From Synergistaceae bacterium UBA5560 (lineage in GTDB: Bacteria; Synergistota; Synergistia; Synergistales; Aminiphilaceae): DNA of 14,811 nt. Below, piece by piece: positions 6,381 through 13,700 of this stretch. The position numbers were made by a program, and so were the translations under genes. Where the stretch lies: NCBI GenBank assembly GCA_002425685.1, contig DIMS01000014.1:1-14811 (forward strand), given 5' to 3'. The stretch's first letter is position 1, and the number at the start of each line of letters is the position of its first letter. The notes beneath the pieces were generated by a model that saw only the letters and a list, made by a program, of their open reading frames with translations, had not been told where the DNA came from and made no database searches.

Positions 6381-6866
6381 TCAGGCGAGATCCAGGGTGA
6401 GGAGCACGTCCTTTCCGGCCGTCACGGTTCCCGAGGCGGCCGAAAAGGACGCCACCAGGGCCATGTTCGTCACCAGGACGGGAGAGAGCGCGGAGGGCGC
6501 CCTGGTCCGGATTGCGTCGAAATCGCAGCGGACGATGGGATCACCCGCCGCGACCCGGTCTCCCTCGGCGGCGAGGCGGACAAAACCCTCCCCCCGAAGC
6601 GCCACGGTCTCGACGCCGATGTGAACGAGCACTTCGACGCCCTCGGGCGTCCGGATGCCGAAGGCGTGTCCCGTGGCGAAGAGCGCCACGAGTTCGCCCG
6701 CGCAGGGAGCCACCACCATGCCGTCACCGGCGGGATCGGGCTCGACGGCGACGCCGTCTCCGGCCATGCGTTCCGCGAAGACCGGATCGGGCACCTCCTC
6801 CAGGGAAACGACCCGTCCTGAAAGGGGTGCCAGCAGGATAACGCGTTTTTTCCCGAAGCCGAACAT
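6381..6866 (-). CDS. PTS glucose-type EIIA component
   Basis: Seen: 161 residues, a stand-alone EIIA(Glc)-like domain with the usual order: APLSGRVVSLEEVPDPVF, GDGVAVEP, ATGHAFGI and VLVHIGVETVAL. His82 in the last motif is the phosphorylation site (His90 in E. coli EIIA-Glc) and His67 matches the supporting His75. The ATG at 6866 follows GGGAGG. Known role: it accepts phosphate from HPr and passes it to the EIIB cysteine. E. coli NagE carries its EIIA fused at the C-terminus, whereas here the partner EIIBC is a separate gene in the same operon. It is the last gene of the nag operon, 68 nt after nagB. EI and HPr are not in the window. EIIA-Glc proteins can also regulate other systems, but nothing here shows that. 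Confidence 0.92.
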   Translation of the reverse strand: MFGFGKKRVILLAPLSGRVVSLEEVPDPVFAERMAGDGVAVEPDPAGDGMVVAPCAGELVALFATGHAFGIRTPEGVEVLVHIGVETVALRGEGFVRLAAEGDRVAAGDPIVRCDFDAIRTRAPSALSPVLVTNMALVASFSAASGTVTAGKDVLLTLDLA

Positions 6867-6934
6867 GCCGATCCCTCCCGTTTGTCCCGTCTCCCTTTCC
6901 GTTTATGTCCGTTCGCTGTCTCTTGCGTGCGCGT

Positions 6935-7663
6935 TCAGAAGAGCAGCGATGCGGCATCGTCGTCGACGATGACCGTGGCGTTCGGGTGGAGCTGCAGCAC
7001 CGACGCGGGAAGATCCGGCGTCACGGCCCCGAGGACGGCGCCCCGGATGGCCTCGGCCTTTTCCGGCCCCGAGGCGAGGAGGAGAAGGCGCCGGGCGCTC
7101 ATGATGGTCTTGATTCCCATGCTGACGGCACTTTGGGGAACCTCTCCGGCGGAGGCGAAGAATCGGGCGTTCGCCTCGATGGTGCTCGGCGCGAGCCGGA
7201 CCACGTGGGTCCCCTTTTCAAACTTCACGTCCGGCTCGTTGAAGCCGATGTGGCCGTCCCTGCCGAGGCCGAGAATCTGCAAATCCACTCCTCCGGCTCT
7301 TCGGACGGCCTCTTCGTAGCGCTCGCATTCGGCGGCGATGTCCGGTGCGTCCCCCCTCGGAATGTGGCGCTGCCCGGGGGGAATGGGGACGAACCGGAAG
7401 AAGTGCTCCTCCATGTAGCTGTGATAGCTGTCGGGATGCCCCGGGGCGAGTCCCACGTACTCGTCGAGGTTGAAGGTGGTGACGCCGGAGAAATCCACGT
7501 CTCCGGCCTGGTGAAGCCGCACCAGTTCCCGGTAGAGCCCCTTCGGCGTGTCTCCCGTGGCGAGGCCGAGCACGCACCGGGGGTTCAGGATCACCCGGCT
7601 CGCCACGATGTAGGAGGCCTTGCGGCTCATCTGGTCATAATTCCGTGCAGTCACGACGCGCAT
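6935..7663 (-). CDS. nagB: Glucosamine-6-phosphate deaminase
   Basis: Seen: 242 residues, of normal size. Motifs are GLATGDTPKGLYREL (substrate phosphate loop), FNLDEYVGL and LGLGRDGHIGFNEP. Asp67, Asp136, His138 and Glu143 match Asp72, Asp141, His143 and Glu148 of the E. coli enzyme. The usual FNEPGSS is FNEPDVK here, a modest difference. Reaction: glucosamine 6-phosphate to fructose 6-phosphate plus ammonia, in the cytoplasm; it follows NagA and feeds glycolysis. The start at 7663 gives the family's MRVV N-terminus and lies inside nagA: the two genes overlap by 29 nt, so translation is probably coupled. A GGAGG site stands 12 nt upstream, slightly far. Confidence 0.95.
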   Translation of the reverse strand: MRVVTARNYDQMSRKASYIVASRVILNPRCVLGLATGDTPKGLYRELVRLHQAGDVDFSGVTTFNLDEYVGLAPGHPDSYHSYMEEHFFRFVPIPPGQRHIPRGDAPDIAAECERYEEAVRRAGGVDLQILGLGRDGHIGFNEPDVKFEKGTHVVRLAPSTIEANARFFASAGEVPQSAVSMGIKTIMSARRLLLLASGPEKAEAIRGAVLGAVTPDLPASVLQLHPNATVIVDDDAASLLF

Positions 7664-8798
7664 GGTCGTCGAAGACCTCCTCTCCTGCAACGAAGGTTTT
7701 TCGCACTCGCCAGGACTCGTCGAGGAGGACGAAATCCGCCCGACAGCCCGGCTCGATGCGCCCGCGGTCCTTCTCTCCCAGAAGGCGGGCGGGGTTCCCG
7801 GAGACGAGCCGCACCGCCTCCCAGAGGGGAAGCCCCGTCTCGGCGGCAAAGTTCCGAAGCGCCCGGTCGAGCGTGAGGAGACTTCCTGCGATGGTGCCGT
7901 CGGGAAGCGTCGCCTCCTCTCCGTGGACCGTCACGGTCTGCCCTCCCAGGTCCCATGTCCCCTCGCCGAGGCAGGAGCCGCGCATGGCGTCGGAGACGAG
8001 CACGAGCCGGTCCTTTCCTTTCATGGCCAGAACGAGTCGGAAGACTGCGGGGTGGGTGTGGACGCCGTCGGCGATGAGTTCGCAGGTGACATCCGCGTCG
8101 AGGGCGGCCCCGGGCAGCCCGGGCCTGCGGTGGTGAAAGGGGACCATGCCGTTGAAGAGGTGCGTGGCGCTTTTGGCGCCGCGGCGGAATGCCTCCATGG
8201 CCAGTTCGTAGGTGGCGGAGGAGTGCCCCAGGGAGGGAACGATTTCCGCTTCCCGCAGTGCATCAAGAAAACGCCACTCCTCGTCCTCCTCGGGAGCGAA
8301 GGTGACGAGGCGCAGCGCCTGCTGCCAGCGCCGCACGAAGTCCGGATCGGGGCGCCGAACGAAGGTGCCGTCCTGGGCCCCGAGGCGGCTGCGGCTGAGA
8401 AAGGGCCCCTCCAGGTGCGCTCCGAGCACCCGGGCACCGCGTCGCGGCGGCGTGGTCATGGCGGTGTGCACCGCCTGGAGTGCCGCGTCTATATGGGGTT
8501 CGTCCATGGTCATGGTGGTGGGGCAGAAGGCGGTCACGCCGTGGGCGGTGAGCGCTTCGGCAATGCGTTCCAGCGAGGCGGAGGAGGCATCCATGGTGTC
8601 GGCGCCGCAGACGCCGTGGGCGTGGATGTCCAGAAACCCCGGGATGACCCAGGCGCCCTCCGCCTTCGTGACGCTCTCCACGTCGGAGGGAACCGCGCCT
8701 TCCGGCACGATGTCCCTGATGCGGTCGTCGAAGAGAAGGGCCTTCCCCTCGCACCAGGTTCTGCCCGTAAGGATCTTGCCGCCTCTGAGGGCCTTCAT
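7635..8798 (-). CDS. nagA: N-acetylglucosamine-6-phosphate deacetylase
   Basis: Seen: 387 residues, of normal length, amidohydrolase superfamily. Motifs are GFLDIHAHG (His59, His61), GAHLEGPFLS with Glu130, SLGHSSATYE with His192, THLFNGM with His213, and LVSDAM with the catalytic Asp270. Reaction: N-acetylglucosamine 6-phosphate plus water to glucosamine 6-phosphate plus acetate, in the cytoplasm. The product is the substrate of NagB, whose gene overlaps its 3' end by 29 nt. The ATG at 8798 follows GGAGGAAAC at good spacing. It is separated from the upstream EIIBC gene by 190 nt that hold no gene I can support, apart from a small CGCCG/CGGCG hairpin (8914-8926). All key residues are present, so it should be active. 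Confidence 0.95.
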   Translation of the reverse strand: MKALRGGKILTGRTWCEGKALLFDDRIRDIVPEGAVPSDVESVTKAEGAWVIPGFLDIHAHGVCGADTMDASSASLERIAEALTAHGVTAFCPTTMTMDEPHIDAALQAVHTAMTTPPRRGARVLGAHLEGPFLSRSRLGAQDGTFVRRPDPDFVRRWQQALRLVTFAPEEDEEWRFLDALREAEIVPSLGHSSATYELAMEAFRRGAKSATHLFNGMVPFHHRRPGLPGAALDADVTCELIADGVHTHPAVFRLVLAMKGKDRLVLVSDAMRGSCLGEGTWDLGGQTVTVHGEEATLPDGTIAGSLLTLDRALRNFAAETGLPLWEAVRLVSGNPARLLGEKDRGRIEPGCRADFVLLDESWRVRKTFVAGEEVFDDHARRDCTEL

Positions 8799-8988
8799 GG
8801 CGTTTCCTCCTCCCTCTCCGTGATGATGAGGCTCTTTGCCGGCGTGTCTCCGCTTCGGCCCCGCTGTGGCTGCTGCGTGCCCGGGGGTGTTTCCGTCCCG
8901 CCCCCCTTTGCCACGCCGAAGCGGCGATTTTCGGGATCCGTCGTTCCGATGGGTGGAGAACCCGCCCGCGGAGAGGCGTCTGCGCGTC

Positions 8989-9714
8989 TCACCGTTTCTT
9001 CAGATAGCGTCTCATGGCGTCCGCGAGCAGCTCCGCCTTGGTGCCGATGACGATCTGCATCACCTTCGCGCTCGGGCGGACGAGTCCCGTCGCGCCGAGC
9101 GCCTTGATCGCCGCCTCCTCCACGACGGCGCCGTCCTTCAGGGTGAGGCGGAGCCTGGTGATGCAGGCGTCGATCTGTTCCACGTTCTCCGGTCCGCCGA
9201 GCCTGGCCATGTAGGCCGCGGCGAGTTCCGCCAGATCCTCCATGGAGGAGGCCTTCGCGGTCATGCCCGCCGCGTCCGCCTCGCGCCCCGGCGTGGGAAG
9301 GTTCATGGCGCGGATGATGAGCACGAAGAGGAAATAGTAGAGCGCGGCGAAGACGAGGCCGAGGGGGATGAGCATCCACCCCTTCGTGGAGAGGCCGTAG
9401 TTGAGCACGTAGTCGATGGCCCCCGCGGAGAAGCCGAATCCGTGATGCACCCCCAGAAATTCGCACATCGCGAGGGAGAGCCCCGTCAGCACCGAGTGGG
9501 CCACGTAGAGGACGGGGGCGAGGAACATGAAGGCGAACTCGATGGGCTCGGTGATGCCCGTGAGGAAGGAGGTGAGCGCCACGCTGAGCAGAATGCCCGC
9601 CACGGCCTTCCGGTTCGCCGACCGGGAGGTGATGTACATGGCGAGGGCCGCCGCGGGGAGCACCGCCACGGGAAGCATCAACGCCTTGCCGAGTTTCTGC
9701 AGACTTCCGAGCAT
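8989..9714 (-). CDS. nagE: GlcNAc-type PTS EIIBC with a large in-frame internal deletion in EIIC
   Basis: Seen: 241 residues, where an EIIBC of this family has about 480-500. Residues 1-20 (MLGSLQKLGKALMLPVAVLP) are the start of EIIC. They run directly into AAALAMYITSRSANRKAVAG, which in E. coli NagE belongs to the late part of EIIC. So about 240 residues, most of the transmembrane and sugar-binding portion, are missing without a frameshift. The rest is intact: GITEPIEFAFMFLAP, the late membrane segments, a linker TPGRE, and EIIB with the phosphorylation cysteine in IDACITRLRL (Cys184). The start at 9714 follows GAGGG and matches the family N-terminus; a longer start at 9771 is less likely. 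Normal role: uptake and phosphorylation of GlcNAc. As drawn, EIIC is unlikely to transport. Either a real deletion or an assembly collapse could explain it. Confidence 0.8.
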   Translation of the reverse strand: MLGSLQKLGKALMLPVAVLPAAALAMYITSRSANRKAVAGILLSVALTSFLTGITEPIEFAFMFLAPVLYVAHSVLTGLSLAMCEFLGVHHGFGFSAGAIDYVLNYGLSTKGWMLIPLGLVFAALYYFLFVLIIRAMNLPTPGREADAAGMTAKASSMEDLAELAAAYMARLGGPENVEQIDACITRLRLTLKDGAVVEEAAIKALGATGLVRPSAKVMQIVIGTKAELLADAMRRYLKKR

Positions 9715-9756
9715 CTGTCGCACCCTCTTTTCGTGGAATTTCGGATCACTGGCCCC

Positions 9757-9770
9757 GGTAAACGTTTTCA
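9757..9770. promoter_or_regulatory. LacI-family type (cre-like) operator candidate
   Basis: Read on the minus strand the site is TGAAAACGTTTACC, which matches 13 of 14 positions of the Bacillus cre consensus TGWAANCGNTNWCA. It lies between the nagR stop and the EIIBC start, where a control site for the transport gene would make sense. CcpA itself is a Firmicutes protein and the organism may not have it, so another LacI-family regulator would be needed. One short site can arise by chance. Confidence 0.35.
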
Positions 9771-9784
9771 CCGTTCCGGGATGC

Positions 9785-10528
9785 CTAAATCCCGAAGGAA
9801 ACCTCGTACTTGAAGCGCTTTCCTCGATAGATGCACTTGGAGTACTCCACCGGCGTTTTCGGGGCTGCGTAGGCGACCCGCCGGAAGAGCAGGAGGGGTG
9901 TCCCCGGGGCGAGGTCCAGGTGCTCCGCCTCGAAATCGGAACAGAGCACGGGCTCGATGGTCTGCCGTGCGTGGGAGAGCTGCACGCCGAAACGGGTCCG
10001 CATGAGCGCGTAGAGAGATTTTCCCTCCAGAAGCTCCCGGGAGAATTCCGGAAAACGGCACGCGGGAATCCAGACGTTTTCCAGCGAGAAGGGTTCGTCC
10101 TCCACGAAGCGCAGGCGAAGGATGTTGAAGACCGTTCCCTCTCCGGAATCGATCTCCAGGGCCTCGCGAATGGTTCGGGACGCCTCCTCGCGTTCGAAGA
10201 GGAGGATTTTCGTCCGCGATGCCAGGCCGGCGGCGCGGATGTTGTCGGAAAACCCCGCCAGATGGGAGGACGTGCAGGCCGATTTGGGATGAGCCACGAA
10301 CGTTCCCCGTCCCCGCTCCCGGTAGAGGATGCCCTCGTTCACCAGGGCCGTGACGGCCTTGCCCGCGGTCATGCGGCTGATGGCGAAGCACTCGCAGAGA
10401 TCGCGCTCCGAGGGGACGGGATCGCCCGGGGAGAGTTCGCCGTTGTCGATCATCTCCTGGAGCGCTTCCTTGATCTGGTAGTAGAGCGGGATCGGGCTGT
10501 TCTTGTCCAGTTTGCGCAGGAAAATCAC
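9785..10528 (-). CDS. nagR: GntR/HutC-family amino-sugar regulator (NagR/YvoA/DasR type)
   Basis: Seen: 247 residues. An N-terminal winged helix (PIPLYYQIKEALQEMIDNGE, then VPSERDLCECFAISRMTAGKAV and a wing RGRGTFVA, about residues 12-78) is followed by a UTRA ligand-binding domain to the end. Known of the family: it represses nag genes and is released by glucosamine 6-phosphate or GlcNAc 6-phosphate. Context: first gene of the nag operon, with a matching operator over the promoter, so autoregulation is likely. The start is odd. The GTG at 10528 lies inside the only Shine-Dalgarno sequence (GGAGGTGAT, 10532-10524), so it cannot be used in the usual way. The in-frame CTG at 10519 stands 8 nt after GGAGG and may be the true start, which would remove three residues. 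No upstream ATG exists in frame. Confidence 0.9.
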   Translation of the reverse strand: MIFLRKLDKNSPIPLYYQIKEALQEMIDNGELSPGDPVPSERDLCECFAISRMTAGKAVTALVNEGILYRERGRGTFVAHPKSACTSSHLAGFSDNIRAAGLASRTKILLFEREEASRTIREALEIDSGEGTVFNILRLRFVEDEPFSLENVWIPACRFPEFSRELLEGKSLYALMRTRFGVQLSHARQTIEPVLCSDFEAEHLDLAPGTPLLLFRRVAYAAPKTPVEYSKCIYRGKRFKYEVSFGI

Positions 10529-10532
10529 CTCC
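10524..10532 (-). promoter_or_regulatory. Strong Shine-Dalgarno site overlapping the GTG of nagR
   Basis: GGAGGTGAT, a 9-nt match to the anti-SD of 16S rRNA, includes the GTG at 10528-10526. A start 8 nt after GGAGG falls on the CTG at 10519-10517, in the same frame. Confidence 0.5.
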
Positions 10533-10578
10533 CGGAGGGTTTTTGGGGTTCTTTTGGATATATTGTCTTGTTGACATG

Positions 10579-10590
10579 TGGACTATACCA
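10579..10590. promoter_or_regulatory. DasR/NagR-type operator (dre-like site)
   Basis: On the minus strand the site reads TGGTATAGTCCA, 10 of 12 positions of the DasR dre core TGGTCTAGACCA. It extends by one more symmetric pair to GTGGTATAGTCCAC (10578-10591). It covers the -10 box of the nag promoter, so bound NagR would block RNA polymerase. Confidence 0.7.
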
Positions 10591-10610
10591 CTTGAGGCCC
10601 AAGGAGGCAA
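10582..10610 (-). promoter_or_regulatory. Promoter of the nagR-EIIBC-nagA-nagB-EIIA operon
   Basis: On the minus strand TTGCCT (10610-10605) and TATAGT (10587-10582) are separated by exactly 17 nt, 4/6 and 5/6 matches to the sigma-70 consensus. The -10 box lies within the dre-like operator. Transcription would start near 10575, giving a nagR leader of about 45-55 nt. Confidence 0.7.
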
Positions 10611-10634
10611 TCCCTTTTGCGGGCGCCTCTGGGG

Positions 10635-10640
10635 TATACT
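10635..10640 (+). promoter_or_regulatory. Possible -10 box for the SNF2 gene
   Basis: TATACT on the + strand, 5/6 to the consensus, stands about 100 nt before the SNF2 start and just before the structured leader. I see no good -35 hexamer at 16-18 nt, so this is tentative. Confidence 0.35.
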
Positions 10641-10648
10641 GAAAAAAC

Positions 10649-10713
10649 AGGGCGGGGGAGTCCTTTCCCCAAGCGCCCTTTCGTCTCCGGCCGGGCGGGC
10701 GCCCCCGGAGACG
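10649..10713 (+). other. Structured leader with two strong hairpins before the SNF2 gene
   Basis: First hairpin: AGGGCGGGGGA (10649-10659) pairs with TCCCC (10666-10670) and, past an AAG bulge, CGCCCT (10674-10679). Second: CGTCTCCGG (10682-10690) pairs with CCGGAGACG (10705-10713), with an inner GGGC/GCCC (10693-10696/10701-10704). Neither has a real T-run (only ATCTTT after the second), so a standard terminator is unlikely. They may affect translation or mRNA stability of the gene that starts at 10743. Confidence 0.45.
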
Positions 10714-10742
10714 CCCATCTTTGCGAACACGGGGGGACCCGG

Positions 10743-13700
10743 ATGAACGAGAGAGAGGCTCAGGACACGAGGACGGACAGGGAGGCGGAGGCGCGGTACG
10801 CCGCCCTGGACGAGCCCGAAAAACTGGTGGTGCGCTCCGCGGCGGTGGCGTATGTTCCGCTGAACGAGGCGGGGTTCTCGAAATTCTTCGGCTTCGCGTT
10901 TCCCGAGACGTTTGCCCGGACCGGCGTGTTGCGGGCGCCCCAGCGCCTGATCAAGAGCCTGGTGTCGAAGGGAGTGCTGCAGGATGCGGGCAAGCTCCGG
11001 TGGCGGTGCGCTCCCGAGCTTGTGGACACGGCCTTCCGTGATGCGGTGTCGCGGAAGGAGCTGACGCAGCTGCTCTACGCGGTGCGCCGCGTCGTGCCCG
11101 TTCCGCTCCGCTTCGGCCAGGAGGTGTACGAGAACGCGGATGACCTTGTCCGGGGCTTGCGCTACGCCCTCTTCAGCGGCGAAGAGGAGACGTTCCTCCG
11201 CCTTTTCAAGGGGCCGAGGCTTTCGGACGGCGAACGGACGGCTCCGGCGTCGCTCGTGAGTGCTCTTCTGGCCGTTCCGGAAAATCTCCCCTTTTTTCTG
11301 GGCCTGTCCGAACGTGCCGTCACTGTGCTGGCGGGGTTTTTCACCTCGGATGCGCTGCGGTTTCTTCGGCCGCTTCCTCCGCTGCTTTCCTTTCTGCGCG
11401 CCGCTCTGCGAAAATACCCGGGGTCTTCCTACCTCATTTCCCTCGCCGCCGCCGAGGGGGTGCTCCGGGGCGACCGGGAGGTTGCAGAGGAGGCGCGTGC
11501 GCGTTTCGCAAAACTGCCGTCACCCCTTCCGGGGGAACTCCTCGCCTGGGACAGCTCCTTCGCGGCGCTGCGGCTCCTGACGGAGGATGGCAGCGCCGCA
11601 GCGGCAGCGGCCCGGTACGAGCAGGCTCTGGAAGAGTTTTTTCCGAAGGGGAAAAAGGGTCCCCTTCCCTTTCTCTTCGCCCTTTTCTATCCCCTGGCGC
11701 GCATCGCCTGCGGCGACAGGGCAAGCCTGGGGCGCGCCTACGACTACGGTGTGGCCTGCCAGGAGGCGTCCGGCAACGTTCCTTTCGCGAATGCCCCTTT
11801 CATCGCCGCGGTGACGGCGGCCTTCTTCCTGCGGCCCACCGAGCCTGTCTTTGCCCCTGAGCAGGGGGAGTCCGCCAGAGCGGAGAAACCCGGGGAACTG
11901 CTGGCGTCTCTGCTAGTGGCGGAGGCGCGGCGTGCGGAGAAGGAGCGCGTGCGAGAGGGGGACCTTCACCCCATCGAAAGCCTGTTTCTCGCCCTCGGCG
12001 CCGCCTGGACCGGAGCGAGTGTTTCCGAGGAGTACCTTGCTTTTCTGGAGAAGCTGACGAAGAAGCTCTTCGCCTGCGGCTATGCGTGGCTTGGGGGCGA
12101 GTGCGCGGCGGCGCTGCGGGCTCTCGGATACGCCGGATCGATGGAGGGCGTGCCGCCGATGGAAGAAGGTTTCCGCCTGGTGAGGCTCTGGAAGCGCCGT
12201 TCGTCCTGGGAGGTGGCGCTCGCCGGGCTGGAACAGGTGGCGATGGGGCCGGGAGAGGCGGAGGGGGATGAGAAACAGGCGGCGTCCAAGCGCCTCGCGT
12301 GGCATCTGATTCTGAAGTCCTCGTCGCTCACGGGGGGGCTTGCCGTGCAGATCGAGCCTCTGGAACAATCCTCCCGGGGGCGGACCTGGAGCAAGGGGCG
12401 CAAGGTGGCGCTCAAGCGGCTCTCCCGGGACCGAAAGAGCGTTCCCTACCTGACGCTTCAGGATCACCGCGTCTGCGACAGTCTTGAGGAAAACAAGTAT
12501 TACACTCCCTTCGGCGTCGGTTCCACCTACGACTTCGATCTTTCCCGGGCGCTGGAGGCGCTGCAGGGACATCCCCTGCTCTTCCGGAGCGACGACCCCT
12601 CGGCGCGGCTGGAGATCGTGGCGACGGAGCCGCGCCTGGAGACCACCCGCACGGACGGGGGGGTCCGCCTGCGGATCGTTCCCTGGTTCTCCTCGGAGAA
12701 CTCCTGGAGCCTCTTCGAGGAAAGCCGCTTCCGGCTTCGCCTTGTGCGCCCCCGGCAGCACCATCTGGACCTCGCCCAGCTTCTCGGCAGGCAGGGGACG
12801 CTTTTTCCGGCGGGGGCGCTCCCCCGCCTCGCCGCGTCGCTTTCACAGCTTGCTTCTTTCGTGGAAATCCGCACCGACCTGGAGGGAGTGGTGACCCGGG
12901 AGGAGATTCTTCCGGGAGATCCTCGTCCGGTGGTGCAGCTCATTCCCTCTCCGCCGGGCTTTCTGGTGGAACTCTTCGTCCGTCCTCTCGGTCTCGACGG
13001 GCCGCTCTGCAAGGCCGGAAAAGGAGGCGTCACCGTCTTCGGCCTCCGGGAGGAGGCCCGGGGCGTGGCGCAGCGCTCCTTCGCCGACGAGGAGGAGCGG
13101 GCCCGGTTTTTCCGGGAATCCTGTCCCTCCCTCGACCGGGGGGAGCAGCTCGCGCCGGATCAGTGGCGCTTCGACGATCCCGAGGACTGCCTGGAGTTCC
13201 TCCTCGAACTGGAGGAACAGGGCGACCGGGTGAACGTCGAGTGGCCCTCGGGGGGGCGCCTGGAAGTGCGGCGCCTTGTGGGACACGAGGAGTTCCGGGC
13301 CTCCCTCCGGGGAGAACGGAACTGGTTCGCCCTCTCCGGCACGGTGGAGGTGGACGAGGAGACTGTGCTGGACCTGCGTCAGCTTCTGGACCTGATGGAG
13401 AAAAATCGGGGACGCTTTCTTCCCCTGGGCAAGGGAGGCTTTCTCTCCCTCACCCGGGAGTTCCGGCGGCGACTGGACGAGCTGGCCCTTTTGGGAGAGG
13501 TCAAGGGAAAGGATCTGCGCTTCTCGCCCCTGGCGGCGCCGTTTCTGGAGGAGCTGGAGGCGGAGACCCCGGGGCTCGTCAAGGACGAGGCATGGGAGGT
13601 GCGGATGGACCTGCTCCGGGAGGCGTCCACGCTCACCCCGGAGCTTCCCGCCACGTTTCGGGGAGAGCTGCGCCCCTACCAGCAGGACGGCTTCCGCTGG

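Noticed and set aside
7662..9050. 462-codon open frame on the + strand
   Set aside because: It is antisense to nagA, which has all its metal and catalytic residues. Its composition is that of a shadow frame.
10571..10576. Perfect TTGACA on the + strand as a -35 box for the SNF2 gene
   Set aside because: No -10-like hexamer stands 16-18 nt downstream (the sequence there is GAGGCC). It also falls in the leader of the opposite nag transcript.
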